A stretch of DNA of 6,658 nt, from NCBI GenBank assembly GCA_045595425.1, contig JAZOAL010000148.1:1-6658 (forward strand), in the 5' to 3' direction. Each line of letters starts with the position of its first letter. Position 1 is the first letter of the stretch. Below are positions 1-6,524 of this stretch, one piece after another. The DNA comes from SIG710 sp045595425. GTDB lineage: Bacteria > Bacillota > Clostridia > Oscillospirales > CAG-272. Made by a program: the position numbers and the translations under genes. The notes under the pieces are model-generated. The model was not told where the DNA came from. It searched no databases and worked only from the letters and a program-made list of their open reading frames with translations.

Positions 1-40
1 TCCAAGGCACAAGATATCTTTCATTTGAAAGAAGGTTTTA

Positions 41-77
41 AAAATCATCCCCTTCGGAGTACCGAAGGGGTGATTTT
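41..77. terminator. Intrinsic terminator, probably bidirectional
   Basis: The arms 41-57 and 62-77 pair through a CCCCTTCGG/CCGAAGGGG core with a 4-nt loop and one bulged base. They continue into A/T-rich ends (AAAATCA/TGATTTT). The minus-strand side has the better T run, the plus-strand side four Ts. It most likely ends the transcript of a gene to the left of the window and insulates eno from it. Confidence 0.75.
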
Positions 78-116
78 CTATAAACAATAATTTAGCGAAT
101 AGTTAGTTAATACCCT

Positions 117-148
117 ATGAGATCCTTCGCCGAGGCTCAGGATCTCAT
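117..148. repeat. Palindromic element, likely a dispersed intergenic repeat
   Basis: Perfect 10-bp arms ATGAGATCCT (117-126) and AGGATCTCAT (139-148) flank a 12-nt GC-rich centre. No T run follows on either side, so it is a poor terminator. The 'GATCCTTCG...CTCAGGATCTC' style resembles palindromic intergenic repeats that I recall from other bacterial genomes. Only one copy is in this window, so repeat status is inference. Confidence 0.45.
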
Positions 149-155
149 GAATTGT

Positions 156-183
156 TTGTCACTCTACTTCGATAAATTATTAT
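156..183 (+). promoter_or_regulatory. Candidate sigma-A promoter for eno
   Basis: TTGTCA (156-161) and TATTAT (178-183) each match the consensus at five of six positions, with a 16-bp spacer. Transcription would start near 190 and give a leader of about 165 nt. A perfect TATAAT at 200-205 lies just downstream but has no convincing -35. I saw no better promoter closer to the gene. The region is AT-rich, so a chance match is possible. Confidence 0.35.
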
Positions 184-354
184 TTAGTGCAAGTAAAAAT
201 ATAATTTTTCAAAATCTTTATTTAAAGCTTTTAAGCCGCCGGAGGCAAAGATAATTATCGTTTAAAATCCATGAGTGGCAAAATGCAGTATATTTTATCT
301 TTTTTATGCAAATACTAAAAGCGAAAAAAGTTAGAGAAAGGAAGCAAAGCAGCC

Positions 355-1668
355 ATGAACAAAGTGCAAATTTCGCGGGTATGCGCGCGAGAGATATTAG
401 ATTCCAGAGGAAACCCCACCGTTGAATCCACAGTTATTTTAACAGACGGAACAGTAGGTGTCGCCAGCGTTCCTTCAGGTGCATCAACAGGTATTTTCGA
501 AGCCCATGAACGCCGTGACGGAGATACAAAAAGGTATGGCGGCAAAGGAGTTCTTGACGCGGTTTGCAATGTTGGCAAGCTTATATCTCCTGCGATCTCG
601 GGCATCAGTGCCACAGAACAGGCAGAGGTCGATTATACCATGATAGAGCTTGACGGCTCCCCCGATAAATCCGACATCGGAGCCAATGCCATACTCTCCG
701 TCTCGCTAGCCACAGCCAGAGCCGCCGCGAATTCATATCATATGCCCATATACCGATATCTCGGAGGGCTTAACGCTTCAAGGCTCCCTGTTCCCATGAT
801 GAATATTCTCAACGGTGGTGCCCATGCCTCAAACAATGTCGATATCCAAGAATTCATGGTAGCCCCCACAGGCGCAAAATCCTTTGCCGATGCAATGCGT
901 ATCGGGAGCGAGATATATCACAAACTCGGCGAGCTTCTCTTAAAAAGCGGTTACGGAACAACTGTCGGTGACGAGGGCGGATACGCTCCAAATCTTGGCA
1001 ACGATGAAGAAGCACTGGATCTGATCTGCGAAGCCATAGAAAAATCAGGTAACAGCAAAGAAAATGTAATGATCGCCCTTGATGCGGCAGCAAGTGAGTG
1101 GTATACCGAGGGCGGCAAATATCGGCTTTCGGGGCATGGGAGTGTATATACTTCCGATGAGCTTATCGAGCGATGGAAAAAACTCACCGCCGATTATCCT
1201 ATATTCTCTATCGAGGACGGGCTTGATCAAGAGGACTATGAAGGCTGGAAAAAGCTGACCAAAGAGCTTGGCGGTAAGATCATGCTTGTGGGCGATGATC
1301 TTTTCGTCACAAATGAAAAGCGCCTCAGGGACGGTATTGCAGACGGTTACGGAAATTCCATCCTCATAAAACCCAATCAAATCGGAACTCTCACCGAGGT
1401 GCTCAATGTTGTGGGGCTTGCCGCACGAAGCGGTTATAAGTATATAATCTCTCACCGTTCGGGAGAGACGGAAGATACCACAATTGCAGACCTTGCTGTT
1501 GCGCTGAATGCCGAATTCATCAAATCCGGTGCTCCCTGCCGAAGTGAACGTGTTGCAAAATACAACCGCCTCCTTCGAATCGAATCCTCGATGGGTAAAT
1601 CAAGCAAATACGGCTCAATCCGCTCACAAAGAGCCTTTGAACCGGGATTTGCCGGGATCCTGGAGTAA
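355..1668 (+). CDS. eno: Enolase (phosphopyruvate hydratase)
   Basis: Enolase is a cytosolic glycolytic enzyme that reversibly dehydrates 2-phosphoglycerate to phosphoenolpyruvate, using Mg2+. The 437-residue protein is full length. The N-terminal domain carries the mobile SGASTG loop (41-46), and a TIM-barrel domain follows. By comparison with E. coli enolase, the catalytic and ligand residues are all present: His157, Glu166, Glu207, Lys339, His367-Arg368 and Lys390. So are the metal ligands Asp243, Glu287 and Asp314. Signature stretches include NGGAH (154-157), GDEGG (205-209), IKPNQIG (338-344) and SHRSGETED (366-374). The ATG at 355 is favoured because the family's N-terminus aligns there. 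The ribosome binding site AAAGGAAG (337-344) sits rather far upstream, about 12 nt from GGA to ATG. The C-terminus after residue 410 is unlike the usual ending and slightly longer. The gene is monocistronic and is closed by the terminator three bases after its stop. Confidence 0.98.
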   Translation: MNKVQISRVCAREILDSRGNPTVESTVILTDGTVGVASVPSGASTGIFEAHERRDGDTKRYGGKGVLDAVCNVGKLISPAISGISATEQAEVDYTMIELDGSPDKSDIGANAILSVSLATARAAANSYHMPIYRYLGGLNASRLPVPMMNILNGGAHASNNVDIQEFMVAPTGAKSFADAMRIGSEIYHKLGELLLKSGYGTTVGDEGGYAPNLGNDEEALDLICEAIEKSGNSKENVMIALDAAASEWYTEGGKYRLSGHGSVYTSDELIERWKKLTADYPIFSIEDGLDQEDYEGWKKLTKELGGKIMLVGDDLFVTNEKRLRDGIADGYGNSILIKPNQIGTLTEVLNVVGLAARSGYKYIISHRSGETEDTTIADLAVALNAEFIKSGAPCRSERVAKYNRLLRIESSMGKSSKYGSIRSQRAFEPGFAGILE

Positions 1669-1669
1669 A

Positions 1670-1717
1670 TAAAAAAATCGGTCAACTCACTATTTAGCGA
1701 GCCGACCGATTTTTTTA
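1670..1717. terminator. Bidirectional terminator between eno and dxs
   Basis: The arms 1671-1683 (AAAAAAATCGGTC) and 1704-1716 (GACCGATTTTTTT) are perfect inverted repeats, extended by a T-A pair at 1670/1717. An inner CTC/GAG helix (1685-1687 with 1699-1701) lies inside a 20-nt interior. The A7 and T7 runs give a U tract in either direction. One element therefore ends both eno and the murJ-GT-dxs operon. Confidence 0.92.
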
Positions 1718-1724
1718 GTTTTTA

Positions 1725-3632
1725 TTATGAACCTGAAAGAAATTTTCTGCACTCCGACAAAATATGAGCGGAAGATACACCTGCGGTCTCAAAAATGCTT
1801 TCCCTGCGCGTTGGAATTGCGAAATCATCATCAAGAGCCAAAATTCTATGGGTAAATGAGCCAGCCATCCCTTGACGAAACATTTCATCGGAAAGCATCA
1901 TACCCATACCTCCCGAGCGTATTTCTTCTTCAAGGAAAAGAATAAGTCCGCCTTCTTTGGGCAGATACGGCAGAATAGCCTCTGCTGTCTTATCATAGGG
2001 CTTCAATTTTTCAAGCAGCACTACTCCGCATTTTACTCCATCACGCGAAAGCTCGCGCTTCGCCTCTAATGCCTCGGCGGCAACTCTGCCATAGGTCACA
2101 ATAAGCACATCGGGTAATTCACCCGAAGCAATATCCGAGCGAACTCCAAGTTCTTCTCCGTTTTCATCGGCATAAAAGGCTTTAAGTATCTCCGGGTCCT
2201 CACGTCCCGAAGCATACCTCACAGCACAGGGACTATTGCCGGAGAGAGCTTCTTCCAGTGCTTTTTCAAGCGTCTTTTCTGTAACGGGTGCATATATAGT
2301 CATGCCAGGCACCTCAGAAAGGAAAGCAACATCAAAAATACCGTGATGAGTTGCTCCGTCAGAGCCATTAAGTCCTGCGCGATCTATACATATCGTCACG
2401 GGCAAGCCCTGAAGCGCAATATCATGTATAATATTATCGTACCCACGCTGGAGAAAGGTTGAATATATAGCCGTCACCGGCTTCATTCCGCCTGCGGCAA
2501 GACCTGCCGCAAAGGTAAGGGCATGGGGCTCGGCAATACCGACATCAAAAAATCTGTCGGGATGCTTATCTTTAAATACGCAGAGTCCCGTTCCGTCACA
2601 CATGGCGGCAGTGATCGCGCATATCCTATCATCCTTCTCCGCCATTTCGGATAGTTTTCTTCCGAAAATTTCGGAAAAAGTCATGCCGGAAGCTTTCTTT
2701 TTGGCGGGATCAGCCATAGAATGATATCCGCTCGGATTATCCTCGGCAGGCGCATAGCCCTTCCCTTTTTTGGTCTTTATATGAACTATAACATTTTCTC
2801 CCTGCTCTTTAGCGTTATAAAGGGCAGACTCTATCTGCGAAAAATCATTGCCGTCAAGAGGACCTATGTAATAAAGTCCCATATCTTCAAAATAATTACT
2901 GCGATAAAGTACATTTTTCACAAGCTTTTTGATCCCTCTTACAAATCTGAAAAGCGACTTCCCGATAAGGGGAATGCGCGAAATAAAACGCCTTGTGAAA
3001 CGCTTTGTTCTTCCATAACCGCGTGTTGAACGAAGTCGAGACAGATTCTTTGCGAAAAGGCCGATATTCTTAGATATGGACATTTCATTTTCATTGAGAA
3101 CTATTATCAGCCTCAGGCGCGGATCGCAGTTGTTTATGGCCTCATGTATCATTCCGCCCGTAAATGCACCGTCACCGACAATTGCTATGGTAAAGCTATC
3201 CTTTTCCCCCTTCATTCTATCTGCCTGAGCGATACCGATAGCGGCTGAAAGAGAGGTACTGCTATGCCCTGTTCCAAAGCAATCATGCTCGCTTTCGGAG
3301 CGTTTTTCAAATCCGCTGAGTCCTCCCGGCTTTCTCAGGGTATCAAAAGCATTTTTTCTGCCCGTAAGCATCTTATGTACATAGCTTTGATGACCGACAT
3401 CAAAGATTATATGATCCCTCGGGGTACTGAAAACACGGTGAAGTGCAACGGAAAGCTCTACAACACCGAGATTTGAAGCAAGGTGACCGCCTGTCCTGCT
3501 GACATTTGAAATGAGAAAGCTTCTGATCTCCCTGCAAAGCTCGGGAATATCATCATCATCAATCTTTTTCAAATCATCGGGTGAATCGATCTTATCTAAA
3601 ATTCTGTATTTTTCCTTTGAGTTTTCAGGCAT
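1725..3632 (-). CDS. dxs: 1-deoxy-D-xylulose-5-phosphate synthase
   Basis: Dxs condenses pyruvate with glyceraldehyde 3-phosphate, using thiamine diphosphate, to give DXP. This is the committed step of the MEP isoprenoid pathway and also feeds thiamine and pyridoxal synthesis. The protein has 635 residues, near the usual 620-640. Family landmarks are GGH with His50, VGHQ with His81, the ThDP motif GDG (153-155) through Asn180, GIAE with catalytic Glu368, DRAG (417-420) and THHG (428-431). A C-terminal transketolase domain follows. Two positions deviate: Pro369 follows Glu368 where Gln or Glu is usual, and the RYPRG segment reads RYASG (472-476), so the substrate-phosphate arginine is Ser475, with Arg477 nearby. 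The start ATG (3632) overlaps the upstream glycosyltransferase stop by 8 bp (ATGCCTGA). AAGGGA (3648-3643) is a moderate ribosome binding site 10 nt upstream, so translational coupling is likely. It is the last gene of the operon. Confidence 0.96.
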   Translation of the reverse strand: MPENSKEKYRILDKIDSPDDLKKIDDDDIPELCREIRSFLISNVSRTGGHLASNLGVVELSVALHRVFSTPRDHIIFDVGHQSYVHKMLTGRKNAFDTLRKPGGLSGFEKRSESEHDCFGTGHSSTSLSAAIGIAQADRMKGEKDSFTIAIVGDGAFTGGMIHEAINNCDPRLRLIIVLNENEMSISKNIGLFAKNLSRLRSTRGYGRTKRFTRRFISRIPLIGKSLFRFVRGIKKLVKNVLYRSNYFEDMGLYYIGPLDGNDFSQIESALYNAKEQGENVIVHIKTKKGKGYAPAEDNPSGYHSMADPAKKKASGMTFSEIFGRKLSEMAEKDDRICAITAAMCDGTGLCVFKDKHPDRFFDVGIAEPHALTFAAGLAAGGMKPVTAIYSTFLQRGYDNIIHDIALQGLPVTICIDRAGLNGSDGATHHGIFDVAFLSEVPGMTIYAPVTEKTLEKALEEALSGNSPCAVRYASGREDPEILKAFYADENGEELGVRSDIASGELPDVLIVTYGRVAAEALEAKRELSRDGVKCGVVLLEKLKPYDKTAEAILPYLPKEGGLILFLEEEIRSGGMGMMLSDEMFRQGMAGSFTHRILALDDDFAIPTRRESIFETAGVSSAHILSECRKFLSGS

Positions 3633-4767
3633 TTGCCGTCTTTCCCTTCATTTTGCATTTTTTGCCGTATTCGGCTTTGTAAAGCCCTTCGAGCTGTCTT
3701 GTCATAACCTCGGCAGTATATTTTTCCTCAAATATCTCCTTTGAACGCGCACTCATTTTTCTGCGGAGCATCTCGTTTTCTGCAAGGGTTATCATAGCCG
3801 TTGCAAGCATCTCACTGTTTTCGCGCTCAAAGATGAGTCCGTTTTCACCGTCCTTCACCATTGCCATATTACCATCACAATCGGATACCAAAGCCGGCAA
3901 GCCAAGGCTCATTCCTTCTGAAATCGCAAGGCAAGAGGTCTCGGACATAGAACAATTAACATTCACATCGGCTATATTCATATAGGGCGCAACATCGCGA
4001 CAAAATCCGGTAAAAATGATCTTATCATCAACCCCAAGATCTGCCGCCAGAGTCTCAAGGCTTTCCTTCAGGCTCCCTTTTCCAATTATAAGAAAACGCA
4101 TATTCGGATGAACCTTTGCGCCCTCAGCCGCCGCCATTATAAAGGTCCTGTGATCCTTGACCTCCTCGAGCCTTGCAACTATAGCAAAAACAAAATTATC
4201 CTCCGTTAGCTTCAGCGAATCGCGCAGAGCCCTTTTTTCCTCTTCGGATATCCTTCTGAGAGGCTCGGAGCCATTTAAGATAACAGATATCTTCTCTTTT
4301 TTCGTGCCCTGCATCCGAAGAATATCAGCCGCAACCTTTGCTGTGGCAATTACTCTGTCAGAATAATGATTATTCAGTATCCCAAGAATCTGCTTTATCG
4401 GAAAAACAGTTTTATATTTAGGAGGCATCACAGCGCAATGATGGGTTTGAAAGATCAGCGGAACATGGCATTTTCTTGCCGCTATTCTTGCCGAAAAGGA
4501 TGAATGTGTGTGAACAATATCCGGTCTTTCTGCCCTGAAAATCTCACAGAGCGCCCTCGTGGCTTCCTTTTCATAGGAAGTATCTCTGCCATATTTCATG
4601 CGTATGACGTCATATCCCAAGCCTTCAACTCTTTCTATAAGCTCCGCATCTCTCGGTAAAACAACCTTGATATCAAAGCTTGAGCGGTCAAAATGCCTGA
4701 GACAATTGAGAAGCAGCATTCCCGCGCCCCCGATATTGGTATCGCTCAAAACATGCAGGATCTTCAT
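3625..4767 (-). CDS. GT4-family glycosyltransferase (GT-B fold), acceptor unknown
   Basis: A 380-residue retaining glycosyltransferase of the GT-B fold. It should transfer a sugar from a nucleotide donor to an unknown acceptor, probably at the inner face of the membrane. The N-terminal Rossmann domain begins MKILHVLSDTNIGGAG, with the glycine-rich loop near 13-16, and has the HTHSSFSA segment (87-94). The C-terminal domain has VARLEEVKDH (197-206), where Arg199 and Lys204 match the donor-phosphate pair of GT4 enzymes. It also has the EX7E motif Glu276/Glu284 and the SLGLPALVSD segment (287-296). No transmembrane segment or signal peptide is visible, and the tail is basic (369-377). The ATG starts 1 bp after the murJ stop. 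AAAAGGAG (4783-4776) stands 8 nt before it, within the murJ end, which supports this start. Cotranscription with murJ and dxs suggests an envelope or lipid-linked glycan. MurG is excluded because it belongs to a different family, GT28. Neither sugar nor acceptor can be read from the sequence. Confidence 0.9.
   Translation of the reverse strand: MKILHVLSDTNIGGAGMLLLNCLRHFDRSSFDIKVVLPRDAELIERVEGLGYDVIRMKYGRDTSYEKEATRALCEIFRAERPDIVHTHSSFSARIAARKCHVPLIFQTHHCAVMPPKYKTVFPIKQILGILNNHYSDRVIATAKVAADILRMQGTKKEKISVILNGSEPLRRISEEEKRALRDSLKLTEDNFVFAIVARLEEVKDHRTFIMAAAEGAKVHPNMRFLIIGKGSLKESLETLAADLGVDDKIIFTGFCRDVAPYMNIADVNVNCSMSETSCLAISEGMSLGLPALVSDCDGNMAMVKDGENGLIFERENSEMLATAMITLAENEMLRRKMSARSKEIFEEKYTAEVMTRQLEGLYKAEYGKKCKMKGKTANA
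3643..3648 (-). promoter_or_regulatory. Ribosome binding site of dxs, inside the glycosyltransferase gene
   Basis: AAGGGA lies 10 nt before the dxs ATG and within the last codons of the upstream gene. The upstream stop TGA (3627-3625) lies inside the dxs start region, giving an 8-bp overlap. This arrangement favours ribosome re-initiation, so dxs translation probably depends on translation of the glycosyltransferase. Confidence 0.6.
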
Positions 4768-4768
4768 G

Positions 4769-6307
4769 TCAGTTTCTCCTTTTGATTGGCAGAATTTTGA
4801 ATAGCATATCGCGGGTCATCCTCTCACCGAGAAGGAAACAAACAAGGAAATATACCAAAGCACCGATAAGGACATTCAGAAGAAGACCCATAACACCGCC
4901 GAGATAGAAGGACAAGTGCCAAACCATTGCCCCCATTACAAGAGCAGCAATAAGCATTGCAAAGATTCCGAGAAGATCGCGCCATGAAAGCAGCTTGTCC
5001 CCCGAACTGTATCGCAGAAAAGCATTGAGAAAAGCATTTATCATCACCGCAATTGCAGAAGAAAGTGCAATTCCCGCAATTCCCATCTTGCCTGAAAGAA
5101 CCACAACCAGGGCAAAATTAAAGGCTATGGAAACAAGTGCCGTTATCATCGGAGTGAGGGTTTTCTGCTCGGCAAAAAACTTTTTTGTACAGATCTCATT
5201 CAGCGCGTAAAAGGGCATTCCGAGCGAAAAGAATCTTAAAGCCTCCGCTGTCATTTTAACATCGCTTGCATCAAATTCGCCGCGCAGATAAATCATAGAA
5301 ACCATTGGCTCTGAGAGCGCAAAAATACCTACAGTTATAGGCAGAATTATAAGCATCAAGGATTTGATTGAGTTTTTTGTCAGCTTATCATCTTCGATTT
5401 TATCTCCGCTTGCCTGTGCTTTTGAAAAATAGGGGAACAGCAGATTGGTTGCAATGAAGGTGAAAACGCCTACTATTATCAGATAAAGCCTATTGGCATA
5501 CCCCATAGCCGAAATCCCCCCCTCTATAGAGGAGGCAAATCGGGTATTGATAAGATTGCAAAAGGGCTGTACCCAAGAGCTGACAAGGATAGGCAGAGCC
5601 ATCGCAAAGGATTTTCTGATATAGGGTGACTTGAGATCAAGGCGAAAAGTAAATCTGAAGCCATTTTTCAAAACAGCGGGAAGCTGAACGAGAGCCTGTG
5701 CTCCCCATCCGATCAGCATAGCAAAGGAAAGTCCCCAAATGCCGAATCTGTCATTAAAAAATATAAAATACAGCACCATTATCAAGTTTGAAACAAGGCT
5801 GATTAAAGCAGGCAGAAGAAAATTTCCAAAAGACTGCAAAAGTCCCACAAAGGAAAATGCAAGTCCCGTAAAAATTATCATCGGAAACATAACGCGCGAA
5901 AGCCCGGAAGCCATATCCGCAGTTTCAGCCGATACATCGGGGGCAAGCAAGCCCACAAGAGCCGATGAAAAAGCAACGCCGATGATGGTTATTACCGCAG
6001 TCAAAAGCAGTATTACATTTACATAACTGCCTGCAAAATCGAGTGCTTCTTTTTTGCTTTTCTTCACAAGTATTTCATTGAAAACAGGTATAAATGACGC
6101 TGTGATAACGCCGCCGATAACAAAATCAAAAATTATAAGCGGCAGTCTGCTTGCAGTATCATAAGCAACCGCTTCGGGAGAAGTTCCGTAAGCTGCGGCA
6201 AGGAGAATATCACGAACCATGCCCAGTGCCTTCGCCGAAAGGGTTATTATAACCATAAGTAAAGCGGTCTTTACCATGCGTCCGCTCTTTTTTTCTTCGG
6301 TATTCAC
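4769..6307 (-). CDS. murJ: MurJ/MviN-type lipid II flippase homologue
   Basis: A polytopic membrane protein of the MOP exporter superfamily, MurJ branch. MurJ moves undecaprenyl-linked peptidoglycan precursor from the inner to the outer leaflet. From the GTG start it has 512 residues, with about 14 hydrophobic segments, the usual MurJ count. Family features are LGMVRD near 28-33, SRLP (53-56), SFIPVFNE (71-78) and YANRL (270-274). The arginines equivalent to E. coli Arg24 and Arg270 are Arg32 and Arg273. E. coli Arg18 aligns with Lys26, Asp39 with Val47 and Arg52 with Phe60, so the charged N-terminal set is incomplete. The open frame extends to a TTG at 6331 and an ATG at 6322. I chose GTG 6307 because a perfect AGGAGG stands 6 nt before it, while neither upstream start has a ribosome binding site. 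It is the first gene of the operon. A homologue flipping another lipid-linked glycan is possible. Confidence 0.88.
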   Translation of the reverse strand: MNTEEKKSGRMVKTALLMVIITLSAKALGMVRDILLAAAYGTSPEAVAYDTASRLPLIIFDFVIGGVITASFIPVFNEILVKKSKKEALDFAGSYVNVILLLTAVITIIGVAFSSALVGLLAPDVSAETADMASGLSRVMFPMIIFTGLAFSFVGLLQSFGNFLLPALISLVSNLIMVLYFIFFNDRFGIWGLSFAMLIGWGAQALVQLPAVLKNGFRFTFRLDLKSPYIRKSFAMALPILVSSWVQPFCNLINTRFASSIEGGISAMGYANRLYLIIVGVFTFIATNLLFPYFSKAQASGDKIEDDKLTKNSIKSLMLIILPITVGIFALSEPMVSMIYLRGEFDASDVKMTAEALRFFSLGMPFYALNEICTKKFFAEQKTLTPMITALVSIAFNFALVVVLSGKMGIAGIALSSAIAVMINAFLNAFLRYSSGDKLLSWRDLLGIFAMLIAALVMGAMVWHLSFYLGGVMGLLLNVLIGALVYFLVCFLLGERMTRDMLFKILPIKRRN

Positions 6308-6313
6308 CGCTTC

Positions 6314-6319
6314 CCTCCT
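6314..6319 (-). promoter_or_regulatory. Ribosome binding site deciding the murJ start
   Basis: AGGAGG is followed by a 6-nt spacer and then GTG at 6307-6305. The bases before the alternative ATG (6322) and TTG (6331) are A/T-rich with no purine-rich Shine-Dalgarno core. The longest open frame therefore probably overstates the protein by 8 residues. Confidence 0.8.
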
Positions 6320-6333
6320 CATTTTTATCAAAA

Positions 6334-6414
6334 CAGTTATTTCGCGCCAATCATCATAAGCTTTATTTATCTTATAAGAGTGCTATGTGAGAACTTGATG
6401 ATATATTTTAACTG
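6334..6414 (-). other. murJ operon leader with long-range self-complementarity
   Basis: On the minus strand the 5' end of the predicted transcript carries CAGTTA (6414-6409) and ATCATCA (6402-6396). These complement TAACTG (6339-6334) and TGATGAT (6356-6350) just before murJ, in nested order. The pairing would fold the leader of about 105 nt into one large closed loop. It contains a small palindrome CTTATAAG (6371-6378). It matches no riboswitch class I recognise. In AT-rich sequence such pairing can be chance. Confidence 0.3.
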
Positions 6415-6419
6415 CGTTT

Positions 6420-6448
6420 ATTATACCACAGTATTTCATCTGTGTAAA
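6420..6448 (-). promoter_or_regulatory. Strong sigma-A promoter of the murJ-GT-dxs operon
   Basis: On the minus strand, TTTACA (6448-6443), a 17-nt spacer and a perfect TATAAT (6425-6420) are present. TGG immediately before the -10 hexamer makes it an extended -10 promoter. The start point would fall near 6413. The promoter lies between the upstream minus-strand terminator and murJ, as expected for the head of a new transcription unit. Confidence 0.85.
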
Positions 6449-6468
6449 GCAATTTAAGAAAATAACAC

Positions 6469-6513
6469 AAAAAAACACTGTTGAATTATCAATGATGGGT
6501 GACAATTCAGCAG
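6469..6513 (-). terminator. Intrinsic terminator of a minus-strand gene beyond the right edge
   Basis: Arms of 14 nt (6500-6513 and 6478-6491) pair around an 8-nt loop. On the minus-strand transcript there is one mismatch and one wobble pair. Two bases later comes a run of seven T (6475-6469). The stem is AT-rich, so strength may be modest. It sits about 20 bp before the murJ -35 box, which fits the end of one operon followed by the start of the next. Confidence 0.65.
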
Positions 6514-6524
6514 ATAAACGTAAA

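Larger units (their letters stand above)
1..354. other. Noncoding region upstream of eno
   Basis: No supported gene lies here. It contains, in order, a small palindrome (17-32), an intrinsic terminator (41-77), a longer palindrome (117-148), a candidate promoter (156-183) and an AT-rich leader of about 165 nt before eno. Short reading frames run in from the left edge and stop at 28, 41 and 90 on the + strand. One of the first two could be the tail of a gene ending just before the terminator, but a few codons cannot decide which. A 15-codon ATG frame at 271-318 has no ribosome binding site. GGAGG at 241-245 has no start codon at a suitable distance. Confidence 0.7.

Noticed and set aside
1..41. 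3' end of a + strand gene running in from the left
   Set aside because: Frames stopping at 28 and 41 are both possible and the terminator at 41-77 fits such a gene. Fewer than 15 codons give no way to choose or identify it.
271..318. 15-codon ATG frame in the eno leader, possible leader peptide
   Set aside because: No Shine-Dalgarno sequence stands at a usable distance (GGAGG is about 26 nt upstream), and no regulatory codon run or attenuator follows.
1045..1455. 136-codon minus-strand frame opposite eno
   Set aside because: It is fully antisense to the conserved enolase core, with no ribosome binding site or recognisable domain. It is a shadow of the real gene.
2721..3029. 102-codon + strand frame opposite dxs
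   Set aside because: It is antisense to a conserved gene and its composition follows from the dxs codons; no independent support.
6334..6414. Riboswitch or T-box in the murJ leader (TPP would suit dxs)
   Set aside because: The leader is only about 105 nt, shows no conserved TPP or T-box motifs that I can recognise, and has no terminator/antiterminator pair.
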